This document shows, in pieces, positions 43,513-46,037 of a stretch of 46,037 nt of DNA; the stretch's first letter is position 1; each line of letters opens with the position of its first letter. Below the pieces are notes generated by a model. That model searched no databases, was not told the DNA's origin, and saw nothing but the letters and a program-made list of their open reading frames with translations. A program made the translations under genes and the position numbers. This DNA comes from Natronomonas sp. CBA1123 (GTDB lineage Archaea; Halobacteriota; Halobacteria; Halobacteriales; Haloarculaceae): positions 1 through 46,037 of the forward strand of contig NZ_WPCC01000027.1 of assembly GCF_009741925.1 (NCBI RefSeq), read 5' to 3'.

Positions 43513-44235
43513 ATGGCCGTTCGTGCGCTGTTCCGTTCGCCCGCCGCCGTCGTCTGGACGCTCCTCGGAGCGCTCGCCGTCGGTGTCGTCTTCGCCGCGG
43601 GCTGGCAGGCCCTCGCGGCCGTCCGGCAGACAGTCATCGGAGCAGGACCGGGCTTTCTCGTCGGGTTCGGCGAACTGCTGACAGTCGCCGTCGCCATCGT
43701 CGTCGTCGCGGTTCTCGCTCTCGTCTGGTACCCTTTCAGCGCTGCAATCGCCTATGCGGTCGGCCGAACGGAATACGGCGGCGGCGCGTCGGTTTCGGCT
43801 GCCGGCACCGCCGTGTACGAACGCCGGTGGTCGCTGTATCGGTGGCTGAAAACTCGGTTTGCGGTCGGTGACCTCGCCGACCGACTGCTCGACGAGGACG
43901 ACGTGGCGCAAAACGAGGTGGGGTTGGGGTGTGCGCCGTTCGTCGTCCCGGCGTTGGTCCTCGATTCGGGGACGCTGCCCGAGGCCGTCGGCCGGGCCAA
44001 CCGGGTGACGCCCACTGGCGGCCGCGAGCGCGTTGCCGTCGCATCGCTCGGTCTCACGGCGGTTCTCGCCGTCGGGACCTTCGGCGGCGGAGCTGCCATC
44101 GACGGGACGACCTGGCCGCTCGTCGCGGCCCTCGCTGTCGGGGTTTTCGGCTGTGTCGTCACCGCCGCAATCGATTCGGCGTGGCGGGCGGCGACGTACG
44201 TCGACGACGACGGCGACCGGGAGTTCTACCGCTAG
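43513..44235 (+). CDS. Multi-pass membrane protein (remotely DUF6159-like)
   Basis: A 240-residue membrane protein with about five hydrophobic segments: AAVVWTLLGALAVGVVFAAG, LLTVAVAIVVVAVLALVWYP, a central APFVVPALVLDSG, GLTAVLAVGTFGGGAA and the final GVFGCVVTAAIDSAW. The layout (two helices, soluble stretch, expression of a late RAATYVDDDG tail) is faintly like DUF6159, a family of unknown function. ATG 43513 follows a 12-bp palindrome (ccgaccggtcgg, 43500-43511). The stop overlaps the cobB stop by 4 nt (CTAG). Confidence 0.65.
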   Translation: MAVRALFRSPAAVVWTLLGALAVGVVFAAGWQALAAVRQTVIGAGPGFLVGFGELLTVAVAIVVVAVLALVWYPFSAAIAYAVGRTEYGGGASVSAAGTAVYERRWSLYRWLKTRFAVGDLADRLLDEDDVAQNEVGLGCAPFVVPALVLDSGTLPEAVGRANRVTPTGGRERVAVASLGLTAVLAVGTFGGGAAIDGTTWPLVAALAVGVFGCVVTAAIDSAWRAATYVDDDGDREFYR

Positions 44236-45527
44236 AGCGAGTCGACAAACGAGTCGAAGGCACCCGAATCGGCGTGGACGTGGGCGTAGGTGCCGAGCGT
44301 CCAGTACTCGGTGAGTCCGTCCTTGCCATCGGCGATACCGTCTCCTCGCTTCACCTCGAAGGCGAACTCGGCGTCGTCGGCCACCTCGGCCGTCGAGTAG
44401 TGGAATTCGTGGCCGCGCAACTGCTCGCCGCCGCTGGCGGTGAGGGTGTCCCCGCGAGCGACCAACTCGACGTGGTCCAGGGCCTGATACCGCTCGCACA
44501 TCGTCACGTCGGCGGGGAGGACGCCGGCCATCGCGTGGGTGTCGCCGTCGGTGTCGGTCAGCGTCTCCGACAGCGCCATCAGGCCGCCGCACTCGCCGAG
44601 GACGGGCAGGCCCTCGGCGGCCCGCGCTCCGAGTTCAGAGAGGGTACCGCCCGCGGCTAACTCCGCGCCGTGGAGTTCGGGGTAGCCGCCGGGGAGATAG
44701 ACCCCGTCGCAGTCCGGCAGTGGGTCACCTGCGACCGGTGAGAACGTGACGACCTCGGTGCGTTCCCGGAGCCGTTCGAGACTCGCCGGATAGCGAAAGC
44801 AGAACGCGGCGTCGTCGGCGACTGCGACCGTCTTTCCGGTGTCGGTTCCGGGCGGTCGGGGCTCCGGCCGTGGTGGTTCCGTCGCCACCGCCAGTAGTTC
44901 CTCGACGTGGATTTCCTCGCTGGCTTCGTCCAGCGTCTCCTCGTCGATGGGTGCCTCACTCCCCATGTGGAGGCCGAGATGGCGGTCGGGAATCTCCAGG
45001 CCGCCGAGCGGGGGCACGCGGCCGAAGTACGACAACGAATCGGGGAGGGCGTCCCGAATCCCGGCCTCGTGGCGGCCGCCGTGGGCGCGGTTGGCGAGGA
45101 CGCCGGCCACGTCGATGTCGCGGTCGGCTTCGGCGGCGTACTCGCGAAAGCCGAGCGCTTGGGCGGCGACGCTTTCCATGCCCGCTTTCGCGTCGACGAC
45201 GAGGACGACCGGAAGGTCGAGTACCTCGGCGACGTACGCCGTCGAGTTCGTTCCGTCGTACAGTCCCATCATCCCCTCGACGACACAGATATCGCCCGAC
45301 CCGCGGTGGTAGTTGCGTCGACAGCCCTCCTCGCCGGACAGCCACGGGTCCAGCGTCCGGGACGGTCTCTCACAGACGGCGGCGTGGTGGCTGGGGTCGA
45401 TGAAGTCCGGCCCGGCCTTCGCCGGTTGGGGGCTCTCTCCCGCCCGCTGGAGTGACCGCAGAACGGTGAGCGTGGCGACGGTCTTGCCGACGCCGGAGGA
45501 CGTGCCTGCAAGGACGACGCCGTTCAC
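44232..45527 (-). CDS. cobB: Cobyrinic acid a,c-diamide synthase CobB/CbiA
   Basis: A 431-residue ATP- and glutamine-dependent amidotransferase that amidates the a and c side chains of cobyrinic acid in cobalamin synthesis. The P-loop GTSSGVGKT is at 8-16; AKAGPDFIDPSHHA and ICVVEGMMGLYDGT belong to the synthetase domain. The C-terminal half is the class I glutamine amidotransferase, with the nucleophile cysteine in PVLGECGGLMALSE and a late His in RGHEFHYS. Length is typical. ATG 45525-45527 overlaps the upstream cobT stop by 4 nt, so the two are translationally coupled. Confidence 0.93.
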   Translation of the reverse strand: MNGVVLAGTSSGVGKTVATLTVLRSLQRAGESPQPAKAGPDFIDPSHHAAVCERPSRTLDPWLSGEEGCRRNYHRGSGDICVVEGMMGLYDGTNSTAYVAEVLDLPVVLVVDAKAGMESVAAQALGFREYAAEADRDIDVAGVLANRAHGGRHEAGIRDALPDSLSYFGRVPPLGGLEIPDRHLGLHMGSEAPIDEETLDEASEEIHVEELLAVATEPPRPEPRPPGTDTGKTVAVADDAAFCFRYPASLERLRERTEVVTFSPVAGDPLPDCDGVYLPGGYPELHGAELAAGGTLSELGARAAEGLPVLGECGGLMALSETLTDTDGDTHAMAGVLPADVTMCERYQALDHVELVARGDTLTASGGEQLRGHEFHYSTAEVADDAEFAFEVKRGDGIADGKDGLTEYWTLGTYAHVHADSGAFDSFVDSL

Positions 45528-46037
45528 GCCTCGGGCACCTCTCGGTCGGCGTCGGCCAGGAGGCGGTCGTACACCTCACGGACGCCATCGCGTACGTCGG
45601 TCATCGGTAGGCCGGCGCGGTCGGCCAACGCGAGGGCGCCGCCCATCCCGACGCCCTCTTTGGCTTCACCGCGGTTGTAGGCGGCCATCGCGGGGTGGTC
45701 GTCGGTGAACCCGGGGTCGGTCGTCGTCACCGAGAGGTCGAGTTCGCGGGCGGCGCGGTCGAGGTCGACGGTGGGGTCGTCGTCGACGAAGGAGGTGGTG
45801 GCGAGCGTGAGGTGGCCGTCGTAGCCGTCGTGTCGGAGGCAGGCCGCGGCGGCGACGAGTTGTGTGCCGCCCGCCAGCGTGACGGCGGTGTTGGTTTCGA
45901 GGGGCCCGGCGGCGACACCACAGAGGACAGCGAGGGCGGGGTCGCCGGCGCGTCGGAGCGCAACCGTCGGTTCGCCGGCGGCGTCGCCGGGGTCCAGCGA
46001 CGAGGCCGAGAGCGCTTCGTCGACCACCCGCCGTTTC
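45524..46037 (-). CDS. cobT: CobT-like nicotinate-nucleotide phosphoribosyltransferase, N-terminus beyond the window
   Basis: The last 170 codons of a protein of the archaeal CobT-like family (TIGR00303 type). It likely activates the lower-ligand base of cobamides by transferring ribose phosphate from nicotinate mononucleotide. The segment PAMAAYNRGEAKEGVGMGGA near the C-terminus is characteristic, with the preceding TLAGGTQLVAAAACLRHDGY. The frame remains open at the right edge, so the start lies outside; the GTG at 46025-46027 is internal. It precedes cobB with an ATGA overlap. Confidence 0.85.
   Translation of the reverse strand, partial: KRRVVDEALSASSLDPGDAAGEPTVALRRAGDPALAVLCGVAAGPLETNTAVTLAGGTQLVAAAACLRHDGYDGHLTLATTSFVDDDPTVDLDRAARELDLSVTTTDPGFTDDHPAMAAYNRGEAKEGVGMGGALALADRAGLPMTDVRDGVREVYDRLLADADREVPEA

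Noticed and set aside
1-46037. tRNA genes, CRISPR arrays, transposases, toxin-antitoxin or defence genes
   Set aside because: I looked for T-loop-like sequence, regular repeats and transposase or integrase motifs on both strands and saw none.

Overview
The window is chromosomal DNA from a halophilic archaeon (class Halobacteria). The evidence is very high GC content, strongly acidic proteins, Tat lipoproteins with archaeal-style lipoboxes, TATA-like boxes about 26-30 nt upstream of start codons, and families such as NMD3, Taw2, DUF1931, DUF1684 and haloarchaeal zinc microproteins. The genus cannot be fixed from sequence alone. I see no tRNA, rRNA, CRISPR array, insertion sequence or integrase; the region reads as core, gene-dense chromosome.

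Layout. 1-6 kb: the N-terminal part of an alpha/beta hydrolase (off the left edge), a frameshifted class V aminotransferase, glmM-type phosphohexomutase, rpiA, a DUF1931 histone-fold protein, larB, a GIY-YIG protein and three small CxxC zinc proteins. 6-10 kb: a phosphate-uptake operon pstS-pstC-pstA, read right to left, without pstB or phoU. 10-20 kb: a possible PD-(D/E)XK protein, frameshifted leuS, an alanine dehydrogenase/ornithine cyclodeaminase-type enzyme, conserved haloarchaeal genes, an SDR plus membrane-protein pair, a YkgJ-type cysteine-cluster protein and a duplicated DoxX protein. 20-26 kb: an XPD-like helicase, a 27-residue membrane microprotein, an amidohydrolase, taw2, frameshifted nmd3 and a frameshifted lipoprotein. 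26-36 kb: a GtrA/sulfatase-fold pair, gamma-glutamyltransferase, HtpX protease, an AI-2E family permease and a thiB-thiP-thiQ-like ABC importer. 36-46 kb: a second XPD-like helicase, small membrane and DUF1684 proteins, an acyl-CoA dehydrogenase, a methyltransferase, uvrB, a membrane protein and the cobB-cobT pair of cobalamin synthesis, the latter cut by the right edge.

How genes work together. pstSCA and thiBPQ-like are import systems; cobB and cobT overlap by 4 nt and act in cobamide synthesis; nmd3 and taw2 overlap by 4 nt and link ribosome maturation with tRNA modification; uvrB and the two XPD-like helicases belong to DNA repair families. The rest is housekeeping metabolism.

Two patterns stand out. 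First, four genes, including leuS and nmd3 which should be essential, are each broken by exactly one extra base in a C/G-rich run, so sequencing or assembly error is the leading explanation. Second, eight of eleven convergent gene pairs end within 5 nt of each other, and four share an identical 4-nt stop-stop overlap. No undescribed multi-gene system (defence, mobile or secretion) is visible.
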